NCBI GenBank assembly: GCA_036346395.1 | Contig: CM070615.1 | Location: 5,957,534-6,021,533 of the forward strand | DNA from: Hsuehochloa calcarea | Lineage: Eukaryota; Streptophyta; Magnoliopsida; Poales; Poaceae | Reading direction: 5' to 3' | Length of the DNA: 64,000 nucleotides | Shown: positions 41,436 through 52,787 of the stretch, one piece after another | How the letters are laid out: the number at the start of each line of letters is the position of its first letter | Position numbering within the stretch: position 1 is the stretch's first letter | The notes under the pieces: model-generated | Database searches by the model: none | Seen by the model: only the letters and a program-made list of their open reading frames with translations | Told to the model about the DNA's origin: nothing | Position numbers and translations under genes: made by a program

Positions 41436-41950
41436 ACATATTACAACCGTATGTGCTTTCCCGTGGCCGCGACCTCAGCGTCCCCCATGTGGACTGTCTT
41501 GAGACGGACGATCGGATGAGGCCCCCGCGGCGATGTTCGGAGTGCAGATGTCTCCTTCGTACTGAGAATTTCACATGGGGCATTTCTTGAAGGTGTGCCC
41601 AGACTCCCTGCAAATGGAGCATTTCTTTATACGACACCCGGCTTATACTTCGTCCATGTCATTCTTGATTTGTCGAACATATCGTCGGCCAACCTTTCCC
41701 TTAAGCCTATCAATGTTCGCGGCCCATATTAGTTGCTCCCAGGTCGGATGGCAAGTAAAATGGCCAACCACAGCGTGATCATACATCTCTGCACTCCAAG
41801 TTTGCATCACCTCCTCCTTGTTAAAATAGTCAGAGAGGTACTACCAGGATGCTGCGTCACCGTCGAACATGCGACCATGACTTGAGAGCATGGCCTATGG
41901 AGAAGAAGGGGCTTGTTACAAGTGCATATGCAACTAGCGCGGCGTAGCAT
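41436..41950 (-). pseudogene. MURA transposase pseudogene, C-terminal part
   Basis: On the minus strand the segment begins inside a SWIM zinc-binding motif, CTCNKPLLLHRPCSQVM (about 41920-41870), with Gln where His is usual. It continues through YDHAVVGHFTCHPTWEQLIW to a CCHC knuckle, CSICRESGHTFKKC (about 41625-41583). SWIM plus CCHC is the standard C-terminal arrangement of MURA transposases. It joins 52788-54844 once the solo LTR is removed. An in-frame stop lies between SWIM and knuckle. Confidence 0.75.
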
Positions 41951-42541
41951 TGTCGGGGCGCAAAAATTTAATTTTGGACTCTCTGTGTATTCTGCACTAG
42001 TCTAAGATCACGCTAGTGCACACAGTTTCAACATAGATAAATATCACCCACACAAGACGAATAATAGCATAAATGATTAATTTGAATAACAAATAAAGAT
42101 TTTGACCTTATGATCGAGTTTACATTTATTAAGCTTTGCGAGGCTAACAATAGTTAAATAAGTAGCGGAACAAATAAACTTCAGCAGAATCCCATCAATT
42201 CACCACATGCAATCGACTGGGATTAAGACCTAATGATCAGCACCTTCATAGAACTCTTCCTCAAAGACATGCGAAGACTCCTCCACTTCTGTTGATTGAT
42301 TATAGAAAGCATGAGTACACAACCATACTTGCAAGTCATACCACAGAATACAATTGATAGATATTGGCTTATTTAAAAGGAATGGATTATGTGGTTATTT
42401 TGCATAAAGCAGTATTTGCAATTGAATACAAATAATAGATTGAAAATATATTTTTAAAAAATAAGCAGTAGTAGTTTAACAGTTATTTTCACAAAGGTAC
42501 AAAGCCTAATCAAATTATTTCACATAGCCATATGACTTAGA

Positions 42542-43990
42542 TGCTGGGATATGGGTAGGCTACGCTAGCTGACAATTCAAAAATTGTACCACGTAAACTA
42601 GGATGTTATGCATGCAAGAGATCATAGATCGTGACCACCAAATGCGCAATGCAGCGGAAGAATAGTTGGAGCAGTCTGGTCCAACGAAGAGCGCGTCGAA
42701 GTAGTGGTCATAGTCGATCGTCCTACGTAGTTGGTCATCCTCGCAGTCGATCGTCTAGCGTAGTCGTCGCCAATCGTCTCCTCCAGCAACCGATCGCTTT
42801 CCTTGCAATGTCGCAGATCATCCTCTAGCGCAATAGCAACCGCAGTAGCACCTCTACGGTAACCATACATCTCGGGCAAGAACACCGTTGGCCGCTGTGC
42901 TAGCACTAAGTCACACATGAAGGATTTCTCAAGAAGATGGCAGCTAGGGTTTGGAGCAACTCACGTCAACTCTTGTCGTGTGTCTCCTCTGTCTGTCAAT
43001 TCTCCCAATAGCCTCAAGCATCTTCTTAAATAGTGCCTGTGACGGATCCTATCTGAACCGATCCTATCTGAACACGTTTGACAAATAGTATTCGTACTGG
43101 TTTGTTCCAACCCGTTAAGTGTGTGGCCCTGTAGGTTCATGCGTAATTGGTTGTGACTCGAAAACTCCTTTCCGATCATGAGTAGTCAGTGACACCTAGC
43201 AGGACATAACGATCTCAAGGTGGGTCCTAAGACACACGAATTATATTGGACGGACATTAATTCAATATGATCTATGACTAGGTCCTATTTGTCACGACCA
43301 GTTCGTAACTCCTTACGACCCGGTTTCGACCAGCTTGTTGGTGATATACCCCAGAGGTAATTATAGAGATGATTGTATCACATCTATTTTTATGAGTTAT
43401 TGAATAAATGTTATTCTGTTCCTTGAATGAATCATCAGTTATATGGATCAACAAGTATGTGACTTGTTGGTGAAACTCTTTTAACTTATATGATGTCGTT
43501 CTAAAAGTATCCCTGGTCGAATGTCACTAGTCGGAACACCAGTGACTCTACGACCAACACATGTATTGATTATGAACATGATGATCTTACGTCAAAGGAT
43601 TATACATCATCATTGCTTGAGACCAACTAATGACACATGAAATCATAACAATCTTAGCAATGTCTCAAGGTGGGTCAATCCAACACCATGTTCTCTAACA
43701 TGTGTTCACATTATTGATTTGATATCCCTATATTCATCATCGGTGAAACATGGTCATTAATTAATACATATGCTGGTCGATAGAGTCACTAGTGTTCCGA
43801 CCAGTGACTTTCGACTAGGGATACATTTAGAACGACACCATCATAAGTTAAAAGAGCTTCACCAACAAGTCACATACTTGTTAATCTTTATAAATGATGA
43901 TTCATTCAGGGAACAGAATAATATTTATTCAATAACTCATAAACATAGACGTGATACAATCATCTTTATGATTGCCTCTAGAGCATATCA
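42542..43990 (-). repeat. 3' LTR containing an inverted copy of its own end
   Basis: Matches 49054-50674 at both ends. The middle differs: 43342-43570 is an inverted copy of the terminal segment 43757-43990, giving a hairpin of two arms of about 230 bp with a spacer of about 190 bp. Confidence 0.8.
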
Positions 43991-44008
43991 CCATCAGTCT
44001 CCCACTTT
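43991..44008 (-). promoter_or_regulatory. Polypurine tract of the 42542-50674 copia
   Basis: The minus strand reads AAAGTGGGAGACTGATGG just before the LTR start, a form common in plant copia elements. Confidence 0.7.
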
Positions 44009-44199
44009 CACTAGAGTTAATCAAATAGGTATCAAATACCTGCTAGTAACACTTAGAGCATATGACAGATCTGATCGTGTACATAGCATAGCATACATGA
44101 TAGATCCAATAGCCGAACCATATGGAATTCTACTCATTTAGTCTCGCTCATCAGTGATCATAGGACACTGACTCTTGCTAAGATTAATGTCATGCACCA

Positions 44200-44345
44200 T
44201 GGGCACCATTCTACGACCAGCTCGTATCTCCATACGACTAGTTTGCACTCGGTCGTATCACCATACGAGCTATGGGCACCAGTCTGGATATGGTCGTGTC
44301 ACTATACGACTAGTCTGGACCTGATCGTATCACCATACGACTATG
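44200..44345. repeat. CGTAT-ATACG dyad array, left copy
   Basis: Four units of about 36 bp carry TCGTATCNCCATACGACTAG or close variants. Related arrays lie at 47555-47730 in the element leader and at about 49876-49930 in the right LTR. Confidence 0.75.
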
Positions 44346-45286
44346 TACATATCTTGGCTTAATCCAATTAGGCTTTTAGATTTATCTATATAGATCCTTA
44401 TACCAAGAATATATGCTGCATTTCCTAAATCTTTCATTGAGAAACTATTGCTTAATGAAGTTTTAACAGAATCAAGCATTGAAATATCATTTTCGACAAG
44501 TAGTATGTCGTGCACATACAAGATCAAAAACACAAACTTGCTCCCACTAACCTTTTTGTAAACACAAGGTTCTTCTTCGTTCTTGATAAAGTCAAACCCT
44601 TTGACCACTTCATCAAAATGAATATTCCAACTCCGAGATGTTTGCTTCAATCCATAGATGGATTTCTTAAGCTTGCATACCTTTCTAGCTTCCTTTCGAT
44701 CGACAAAACCCTTAGGTTGTGTCATGTACACATCCCTACTTAGGTTTCCATTTAGGAAAGTCGTTTTGACATCCATTTGCCATATTTCATAGTCGAAATA
44801 TGCAACAATTACTAGAATGATCCGGATATACTTAAGCATCGCAATAGGAGAAAAGGTTTCATCATAATCAACACCTTGAATTTGTTTGAAACTCTTCGCG
44901 ACCAGTCGTGCCTTATGAATATGAACATTTCTATCCATATCTATCCTTTTATGAAAAATCCACCTGCACTCTATGCTCGTGACACCATCAGGTGCATCAA
45001 CCAAGTTCCAAATTTGATTGTCATACATGGATTTTATCTCGGATCTTATGGCTTCAAGGCATAACTCAGAGTCTGGGTCCATCATCGCTTCCGTATAAGT
45101 CTTAGGCTCATCATTATTCAATAATAAAATATCATGCCCATACCTTATAGACAATTGATGTGGCTTTTTTGATCTACGTGGGACTGACGCCTCATCTACA
45201 GGTTTAACAAGATCTTGTTCATCCTGTAGAGGTTCAATAGGACTTGAAATATTTTTAGATGATTCCCGAATTTCTTCGAGTTGCAC
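44330..45286 (-). pseudogene. Copia reverse transcriptase
   Basis: A 318-residue minus-strand frame. It opens with a spacer (PRRSKKPHQLSIRYG), then the RT entry motif NQIWNLVDAPDGV, CRWIFHKRIDMD, QMDVKTTFLNGNL and LKKSIYGLKQTSRSWN. LILYVHDILLVEND follows, where the catalytic YVDD is changed to YVHD. It ends at AYILGIRIYIDKSK, just where RNase H should start. Reverse transcriptase copies element RNA to DNA. The Asp-to-His change and missing RNase H make it inactive. Confidence 0.85.
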
Positions 45287-46175
45287 CTTGCTCCCACTGC
45301 CTCCTTTGGAAAAAACACTTTCTCTAAGAAGACACCATCTCGAGCAACAAACACTTTGTTATCAACCCGATTATAAAAATAATATCCTTTAGTTTCATTA
45401 GGATACCCCACAAATAAGCACTTATCGGACTTGCGTGTGAGTTTATCAAACGTCAAACGTTTGACATATACCTCACAACCCCATACCCTAAGAAAAGACA
45501 ATTCAAGACTCTTTCCGGTCCATATCTCATATGGTGTCTTCTCTACAGTTTTTGATGGAACACTATTTAAAGTGAAAGCCGCTGTTTCTAGAGTGTATCT
45601 CAAGAATTGCAATGGAAGATTATATTGACTCATCATTGACCGAACCATGTCCAATAATGTTCGGTTCCGTTGTTCAGACACCCCTTTCCATTGAAGCGTC
45701 CTCGGCGGAGTAAGTTGTGGAACAATTCCATTTTTCTTTAGATGATCTCCAAACTCATGGCTCAAATATTCACCTCCACGATCAAATTGTAGACATTTGA
45801 TTGTCTTGCCAATTTGATTCTGCACTTCAATATGAAATTCTTTGAACTTTTTAAGGGATTCTAACTTATGTCTTATCAGTAGACATAGCTATATCTACTG
45901 AAATCATCAGTAAATGTTATGAAGTACTGAAAACCAACTCTGGCCGAAGTGCTTATTGGCCTACATACATTTGTATGTACAAGGGTCAATGAGTCACTTG
46001 CCTTCTCACCTCTAGTCGTGAAACGTGCCTTTGTCATCTTGCCATGTAAACAAGATTCACATGTTTCAAATGATTCAAAATCAAATGAGTTTAGAAGACC
46101 ATCTTTGAGGATCTTCATCATGCGCTTCTCATTTTTATGACCTAGACGACAATGCCAAATAAAAGTGGGATTCAA
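45196..46175 (-). pseudogene. Copia GAG-pre-integrase and integrase
   Basis: The first part has WHCRLGHKNEKRMMKILKDG and ETCESCLHGKMTKARF (zinc-binding region). It then gives VHTNVCRPISTSARVGFQYF and FITFTDDFSRYSYVY from the catalytic core. After a frame break at about 45850, GKTIKCLQFDRGGEYLSHEF carries the core's second Asp, and KVFVARDGVFLEK closes the domain. Integrase joins element ends to target DNA. This copy is frameshifted. Confidence 0.8.
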
Positions 46176-46190
46176 ATCATTAGGTCGAAG

Positions 46191-46655
46191 TCACTTAGCA
46201 TTAACGTTATAGATGATCTCGTTCTCAATATTCAAAACATGCAGTCTATTCACCAATGGAGTATGGCCATAAAGCATATCTTCAAAATAAATTGAACAAC
46301 AATTATTCTTTATTCTGAATTTATAAACTTTTGCTCCTAAACATGTAGCAAAAATAATATTTTTGCTTAAGGCAGGAACATAATAACAATTACTTAGTTC
46401 CATAACTAATCCTAAGGGTAAAGCTAATGGTAAAGAGCTAATAGCTAATGCAGCAACTCTTGCTCTATTGCCCACACAAAGATAACCATCTCCTCTTACC
46501 AAGGTTCTACTCCTTATCAGTCCCTGCATCGAATTGCAAATATGAGCAACCGATCCGGTATAAAATACCCAAGAACTGGTCGGAGAAGCGACAAGATTAA
46601 TTTCTATAACATTTATACCTGAACTGGAAGTCTTACTTCCCTTGTTCTTTTTCAT
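46191..46655 (-). pseudogene. Copia aspartic protease region
   Basis: The motif SWVFYTGSVAHICNS (about 46572-46528) corresponds to W-x-L-D-T/S-G-S; the catalytic Asp is Tyr here. A downstream stretch, LVRGDGYLCVGNRARVAAL, fits the family. It would mature the polyprotein but lacks its active residue. Confidence 0.75.
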
Positions 46656-46698
46656 CTCTGCTAAGTACTTCTTGCAGTTTCTCTTCCAATGCCCAGTC

Positions 46699-47526
46699 TC
46701 ATGACAATGGTAACATTCTCATTAGCCTTGAGACCCTCGATCTTATTTTGAATCTTTCCTTTCCCTTTCCCTTTGACATACCCTTCTTCTTGAAGCTAGT
46801 AGTCTTTTGAACCATCATCACACGATTAGAAATTTTCTTCATGCTCTCCTCAGCAACCTTAAGCATGCTATGCAACTCGATCATTAATTTCTCCATACCA
46901 TTCATATGAAAATTCAATATGACAGGTTCAAACCTCACAGGAAGTGATTGGAGAATCACATCAGTAACCAACTATTGGCTAAGGGGAAGACCAAGCTTTT
47001 CCAAGCTCTCAATGTGACCAATCATTTTTGTCACATGAGGACTGACCAGGTTACCTTCTGACAGCCTACAAGAAAACAATGTCTTAGAGGTGTTAAACCT
47101 CTATGCCCTTGCTTGATTCTAAAACATACCTTTCAGATCTACAATCATATTGTAAGCGTATGTGGTCTCATATTGCTTCTGAAGCTCGGAGTTCATGGTC
47201 GTAAGCATTAGGCAGTGCACATCGACCGCATCATTGCAATGCTTCTCGTAAGCATTCTTATCAGCACGAGGAGCATCGGCACTCGATTCCTCGGGATAGG
47301 GAAACTCTAGAATATATTCCTTCTTTTCTTGTTTGAGAACCATTATCAAATTACGAAACCAGTCAATTAAGTTTGTACCATTCAGTTTGTATTTCTCAAG
47401 AATAGATCGCAAGTTGAAGGTAGGTGTTGAAGGTAGGTGCAGAAGAAGTAGTAGGTGCCATGATCTACAACATAAATATATGCAAAGATTCAACACTATA
47501 TTTAAGTAAGATCTTCTATTAGACAC
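46699..47526 (-). pseudogene. Copia Gag
   Basis: Two minus-strand frames. 47526-47119 contains LEKYKLNGTNLIDWFRNLIM and LKQEKKEYILEFPYP, the typical Gag N-terminus of this lineage. 46971-46699 contains VTDVILQSLPVRFEPVILNF and a Lys-rich tail ahead of a degenerate zinc knuckle (CHETGHWKRNC, about 46710-46678, another frame). A stop and frame change separate them. Confidence 0.75.
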
Positions 47527-49039
47527 TCATGTTGGTAGTCGTATTCGGCCAGTCTACGACCAGCTCGTATCTCCATACGACTAGTCGGGATCCAATCGTA
47601 TCATCATACGACTAGTCTGGACTCGGTCATATCACTATACGACTAGTCTGGGCTAGAATGGATCTGGTTGTATCACTATACAACTAGTCTGGATCTGGTA
47701 TAATATCACTATATGACCAGTCCATACCTGGTCAACTTTAATCATCAACAGTCAATAAAAGATACTCTCACTATATGTTCTAAACCATGTTCCCCTCAAA
47801 CAACATATAGTGAGTTCACGATCCAAAAATCATTAAGTCCTAGTGAGCTTTGGCATCACTGCTAGAAACCTAGTGATTTTAGGTAGGCAACCTCTTGCCA
47901 ATCATATCACATATGACTTTTGTCTATTGGACGCCATCTCTATGCCCCGGCTACCAACAGTACTATCCCAAGGGCCAAAACCCTTTTGATAGCCTTGTCA
48001 AGTTAAACCAACACTATGCATGTGGGTGTCCCACATCCACCCCGTCTTATTAAGATAGTTAATGGCACTCTACTTTGGAAGACCTACCAATTAGCGATCA
48101 AAATCGTGACGACGCAACAATTAGAAAGGCATCAAATCAACTTAATTTTTCTTGAGGGATACTATTCTACCATGTCAAAACAACTAATGAAAAACATGAT
48201 CAAATAGCATGACAAGAATAAACATTCACAGATAATCAAATTAAACTATAAAATAGTTTGACCCTTATCATGACGATCTCCATCACCATGCTTCTTGTCC
48301 TTCGACAATCATGCTTAAAGTCTCCGACCACATTCATCTACTAAGAATTACTCCTAAAAGCTATTAATGAATTACAGACGAGTATATCAATCATCACATA
48401 TCGGTACACAGACCGTTATACAATAATATGTAGCTCGATAACCATCTCACAACACGACAAGGCAGATCATGAGAAATCCATTCACGTATCACATACACAA
48501 TGGATCATACTATTCACATCAATCCCTGCAAAAACGAGTTATGCATAGAATCCAATTCTATCAGGTGTCATGAACACATAATACTATATAATGCAGCTAC
48601 GACCACGGCGGTCCCGCTAGCTAGTTAGCAGGCGGGGTTCGAAGGGGCAACGCCCCTTGCTGGTTGAGGGCAGTGCTCTCGGAAACCTTTTTTTGGACAT
48701 GAATCTTATTCACGTAACTGAGCCTAAAAAATCTTCGGATTAATCATATTAACCCTACTCTGAACCAATCTGATCACTGCCTTGATACGACCATGCACTG
48801 CTACATACTTCGATGGTGGAATTTCGACCAATAGGAGTATCATGCAAGGTAGTCGAAAACAAGTTGAGTAAATCATCTAGTACTTTTAGCTCATACCTCC
48901 TTGTAAACCCATCTACTATCACCGAACACTGATCGATCTCATCGACCAGTGTCTAGACCGATTCATCACATTAACCGATCTAGGTTACCAGACCCGACCA
49001 GTAATATGCGATCGATCTAGATCAAAAACTACGTAGGAT
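47527..49039. other. Copia leader region with dyad array
   Basis: Non-coding leader between the PBS and gag. 47555-47730 holds four to five CGTAT-ATACG dyad units alternating with ACTAGTCTGGA. The rest shows no gene. A short GC block (about 48610-48680) contains GGGGCAACGCCCC, a small perfect hairpin. Confidence 0.6.
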
Positions 49040-49053
49040 GGCTCTGATACTAC
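49040..49053 (-). promoter_or_regulatory. Primer-binding site of the 42542-50674 copia
   Basis: The minus strand reads GTAGTATCAGAGCC directly inside the right LTR. It is one base from the usual initiator-Met complement. Confidence 0.8.
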
Positions 49054-50674
49054 TGTTGGGATACGGGTAGGCTATGTTAGATGACAATTCAAAAATTCTA
49101 CCACGTATATCAGGATGCCATCTAAGCAAGAGATCACATATCGTTACCACCAAACGCGCAATGCAGTGGATGAAGAGTTGGAGCAGCCTAGTCCAATGAA
49201 GAGCACGTCGAAGCAGTGGTCATAGTCGATCGTCTGACGTAGTTGATTGTCATCGCAGTCAATCATCCAGCGTAGTCGTCACCGATCGTCTCCTCTAGCA
49301 ACTAATTGCTTTCCTTGCAATGACGCGGATCGTCCTCTAACGCAACAACAACCGCAGTAGCGCCTCTACGGTATCCACGCGTCCAGGGTAAGAACATCGT
49401 ACGCTGGTGTGCTAGCACCAAGTTACACGGGAAGACTCTCTCAATAAGATGGCGTCTATGGTTTGGAGAAACTCACGTCAATCTTGTCGTGTGTCTCCTC
49501 TATATTGTCGGTCTCTTCTCCTAACAGCCTCAAGCATATCCTTAAATAGTGCCCGTGACAGATCTTATCCGAACACGTGTGACGAATCATATCTGTACTG
49601 GTTTTTCTAGACCGTTAACTGTGTGACCCTGTAGGTTCATGCACAATCGGTAGTGACTCGGAAACTCCTTTTCGATCATGAGTCATCAGCGGCACCTAGA
49701 AGGACATAACGATTCCTGATACACATGAATTATATCGGACGAACCTTGATGCAATATGATCTACGACCATGTCCTATTTGTCACGACCAGTTTGTAACGC
49801 CTTACAACTCGGTTTCGACCAGCCTATGACCAGTTCATATTTGGTCTCGACCTCTTAGAGATCATGTTCGACCAGCCTACAACCAGCTCGTATCTCCATA
49901 CGACTAGTTCGTATCTGATCGTACTGAACGACCAGCTCGAGTATATCCCTTTGCCTCACGATATATGGTTGAACTCTAGGTGAGATATAATGTCATCCAC
50001 AGACTGTTCAATTCTTTCTCGATCGAGTGATAGATAACTTCATGTGGTCGAACTCTTCGACCACCAGTGATATCTTTCTTTATCCGACCACATCGAGGGG
50101 CCCAGAGACATCTCTCTTGTTATGTTAGGAGGGAAAATCCCATATCCGACCAGTCACATTTCTCCGCATGTTTCGTAGCATAGTCGAAAGCTACCTTTAT
50201 GACTACTCGGTTACGGAGTAGCCTTTGGCAACTCCAAAGTGCACTCTTACACATGTAGAAAATCATGCCGATCTCAGGTCCAAGGATTATACATCATCAT
50301 TGCTTGAGACCAACTGATGACACATGAAATCATAACAATCTCAACAGTGTCTCAAGGTGGGTCAATCCAAGACCATTTCTCTAAAATGTGTTCACATTAT
50401 TGATTCGATATCCTTATATCCATGACCGGTGAAACATGGTCATCAATTAATACATGTGCTGATCGATAGATCTCTAGTGTTCCGACCAGTGATTTTCGAC
50501 CAGAGATACATTTAGAACGACATCATCATAATTTAAAAGAGCTTCACCAATAAGTCACATACTCGTTAATTTTATAACTGATGATTCATTCAAGGAACAT
50601 AATAATATTTATTCAATAAATCATGAACATAGAGGTGATGCAATCGTCTCTACGATTGCCTCTAGGGCATTACA
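49054..50674 (-). repeat. 5' LTR of the 42542-50674 copia
   Basis: A 1621-bp LTR starting (plus strand) TGTTGGGATACGGG and ending GGGCATTACA. It carries several GACCAGCTCGTA and CATACGACTAG motifs. Unlike the left LTR, its middle (49950-50280) is not replaced by an inverted duplication. Confidence 0.82.
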
Positions 50675-52787
50675 CAAAGTTCCATAGTCACTTAGTCAAA
50701 TTTATAATTGCAACTCAAATGATATGTGTGACTCGTAGCATGGCTAAGAAATATTATTCGCCTAACCAACCCACATTGGTGCTATGATAATACCAACTAA
50801 ATAATGAACCAAGCTAGGATGACAAAAGATCATGATGTTACAATAGACAAGGTGGACATAAATAAATAGGATTAATAACTAACCCAAAAGCATTTAAATA
50901 AATACTTAAAGTGGAATATGGTACTTTGAATCAAAGTAGTTTTAAAAACTGGGTCCAACATGATCAAAGGTATAATTTGCCTTGAAATAAATCATGATAC
51001 TGGTCTTGGTCTTGGTGAGCTCCTTCAAAATTCCCCCAAGTATCAACGTCTACTCGCAAATATAAATAAATAAATAAATAAAAAAAACAAAGAGAAAAAA
51101 TAACTCCAAAAATTAAATAAAAATCTTAAAAAGATAGAACTCGAATTTAGATGAATTTAGGAATTTGAATGGGCTTAAACGGAGTTCGGATGAAGAAGAT
51201 ATGGCTTCTGGAAGTTCTAAATCTAAAGAAAATACTCAAAAAAGAATTCGAGTACATTTTATCGAGCACTGTACATCGAGTATTGCACACCAAGTACTGT
51301 TCATAGATCAATGTTCATTTAGTACTATTCATCACTTCTCGACTACATGTACTCAGAGGGAGTTTCGACCACATAGCCAGAAGGTTTTGACTGCATGGTC
51401 GTAGAAGGTTACGACTACCTGGTCATAGAAGGTTATGACTACCTAGTCATAGAAGGCCCTACAGGTTCATAGGTTCACGGAACAGTGATATGGGTGGTGG
51501 ACTCCACATGGCATAGACACGGTGTATGGTGGACTGGGTTTACACTAGATCGGATTTGGGTTAGAGTTCAGATAGAACATTCAAGCACTGACGCGGCCGA
51601 TCGAGCAGACACGTGGGTGGTACGAGTATATGTGGCAGGTGAGGTAGCAGACAAGTGTGTCCACGAGTAGATATGGCATGACACTTGTGCTCACGAGTAG
51701 ATGTGGCCGATAAGGTGGCACGACACGTTGACAAGACGACGGCGAGGCTCGGGTTAATCCGACAACGGTGAACGGCGGCGCATTGCCAGCGGTGAATGCG
51801 CGCACTGGGTGGAATAGGATATTGCACATATACTAATACTGGTATTGGCACATTAGGTCATCGAGTTGGCTGGAATTGGTGATGAAGCGGCGGAGTAGGT
51901 CCGGCTATTGTCGGCGACGAACACCAGTGACGTCTCGTGGTCGTGAAGGAGTGCTGGAGATAGCCCTGGTGACTGCGAAGACGACGGCGTGGTCGACGAC
52001 CATGAGGCAATGAAGACAACGACGCAATCTGGAGAAAACGAGCAGCGGCGGCGAAACCCTAAAACTTCCAATACGGCGGCGCTAAAGCTTGAGGGTTGCA
52101 GTGGCTTGGGTTTTGAGATCAGAGCGAGAAGGCGAACCCAGGGGTCCTATTTATAGGCCTCGGGCGTACCGGATTTGAAAATCCCCATATCGAGTTCGTT
52201 TCGGTTACGAGATTGATTCTGAGTTTGAAGGGGATACGGGATACAATATGGTTAGATTCGGGTGCGGAAAGGTACAAGGATTAAAAGGATAAGGTCGATG
52301 CAAGATTTCCTTGTTGGAGATTCGTTGTCGGATGGAGCTTCCAAGCATAGCCATGTTGGACGTGGTCGAGATGCGGTGCGAGGAAGGCAACGGGAGGACG
52401 ACAACGACCACCTAACGGGCGGGGCCCACCTAGCATAGGGACGAAGGCGCGACGTCTAGCGTGGGAAGATGGGCCCGAAAGGAATAGGAAATGGGTTTTG
52501 GCCCGACACTGTTCCCGAGATTTTAAATAGATTTTTCTTTTTTTATAAAATACATAAAAGGCACTTAGCAAATAGAAAATAGCAAATGAACTCGGAAAAT
52601 TTCTAGAAAAATCTAGAAAATATATCCAAGCACATAGAACCCAAGTAAAATAGTTTTGACCATTGTTGATGTTGTCATTAATCATATTAAATTGCTTTAT
52701 TAAAATTCAAATAAAATTCAAAGGGTGAATTTTCCAACTACTAACTATTTAAGAGATTATTAAAGATGAGAAAATTAGGATGTTACA
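50675..52787 (-). repeat. Larger piece of the solo LTR, with promoter
   Basis: The minus-strand U3 runs from 52787 to the TATAAATA at 52148-52155, followed by a GC-rich leader-like stretch (52080-51560). Direct repeats GGTCATAGAAGGTTATGACT lie at about 51390-51460. A short (AAAT)n run is near 51065. No protein is encoded. Confidence 0.6.

Larger units (their letters stand above)
42542..50674 (-). mobile_element. Ty1-copia retrotransposon with long LTRs, RNase H lost
   Basis: Left LTR 42542-43990, right LTR 49054-50674. In element orientation they start TGATATGCTCTAGAGG or TGTAATGCCCTAGAGG and end TATCCCARCA. The PBS is beside the right LTR and a polypurine tract is beside the left one. The interior has gag, protease, integrase and reverse transcriptase on the minus strand. 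RNase H is replaced by an array of short dyads. No matching 5-bp duplication is seen (TTAGA left, CAAAG right), so the ends may have been rearranged. The LTRs differ in length and content. Confidence 0.85.
41951..52787 (-). mobile_element. Solo LTR inserted in MURA and itself split by a copia element
   Basis: Outer ends read, on the minus strand, TGTAACATCCTAATTTTC at the right and GCGCCCCGACA at the left. Removing the copia insertion (42542-50674) leaves a single LTR of about 2.7 kb (41951-42541 plus 50675-52787), with no second copy or internal region. A minus-strand TATAAATA lies at 52148-52155. The flanks AGCAT (left) and AGTGT (right) agree at 3 of 5 bases, a weak target duplication. The TGTAACA start and AT-rich U3 resemble large grass gypsy-type LTRs; the superfamily is uncertain. 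Confidence 0.65.

Noticed and set aside
42622..42918. 98-codon minus-strand frame near the left copia LTR
   Set aside because: It is inside LTR sequence repeated at about 49140-49420, where the frame is not conserved.
26875..52787. The two insertions in the MULE have the same length (10,837 bp each)
   Set aside because: Their structures are unrelated (a complete LTR element versus a solo LTR split by copia), so the equal length is coincidence.
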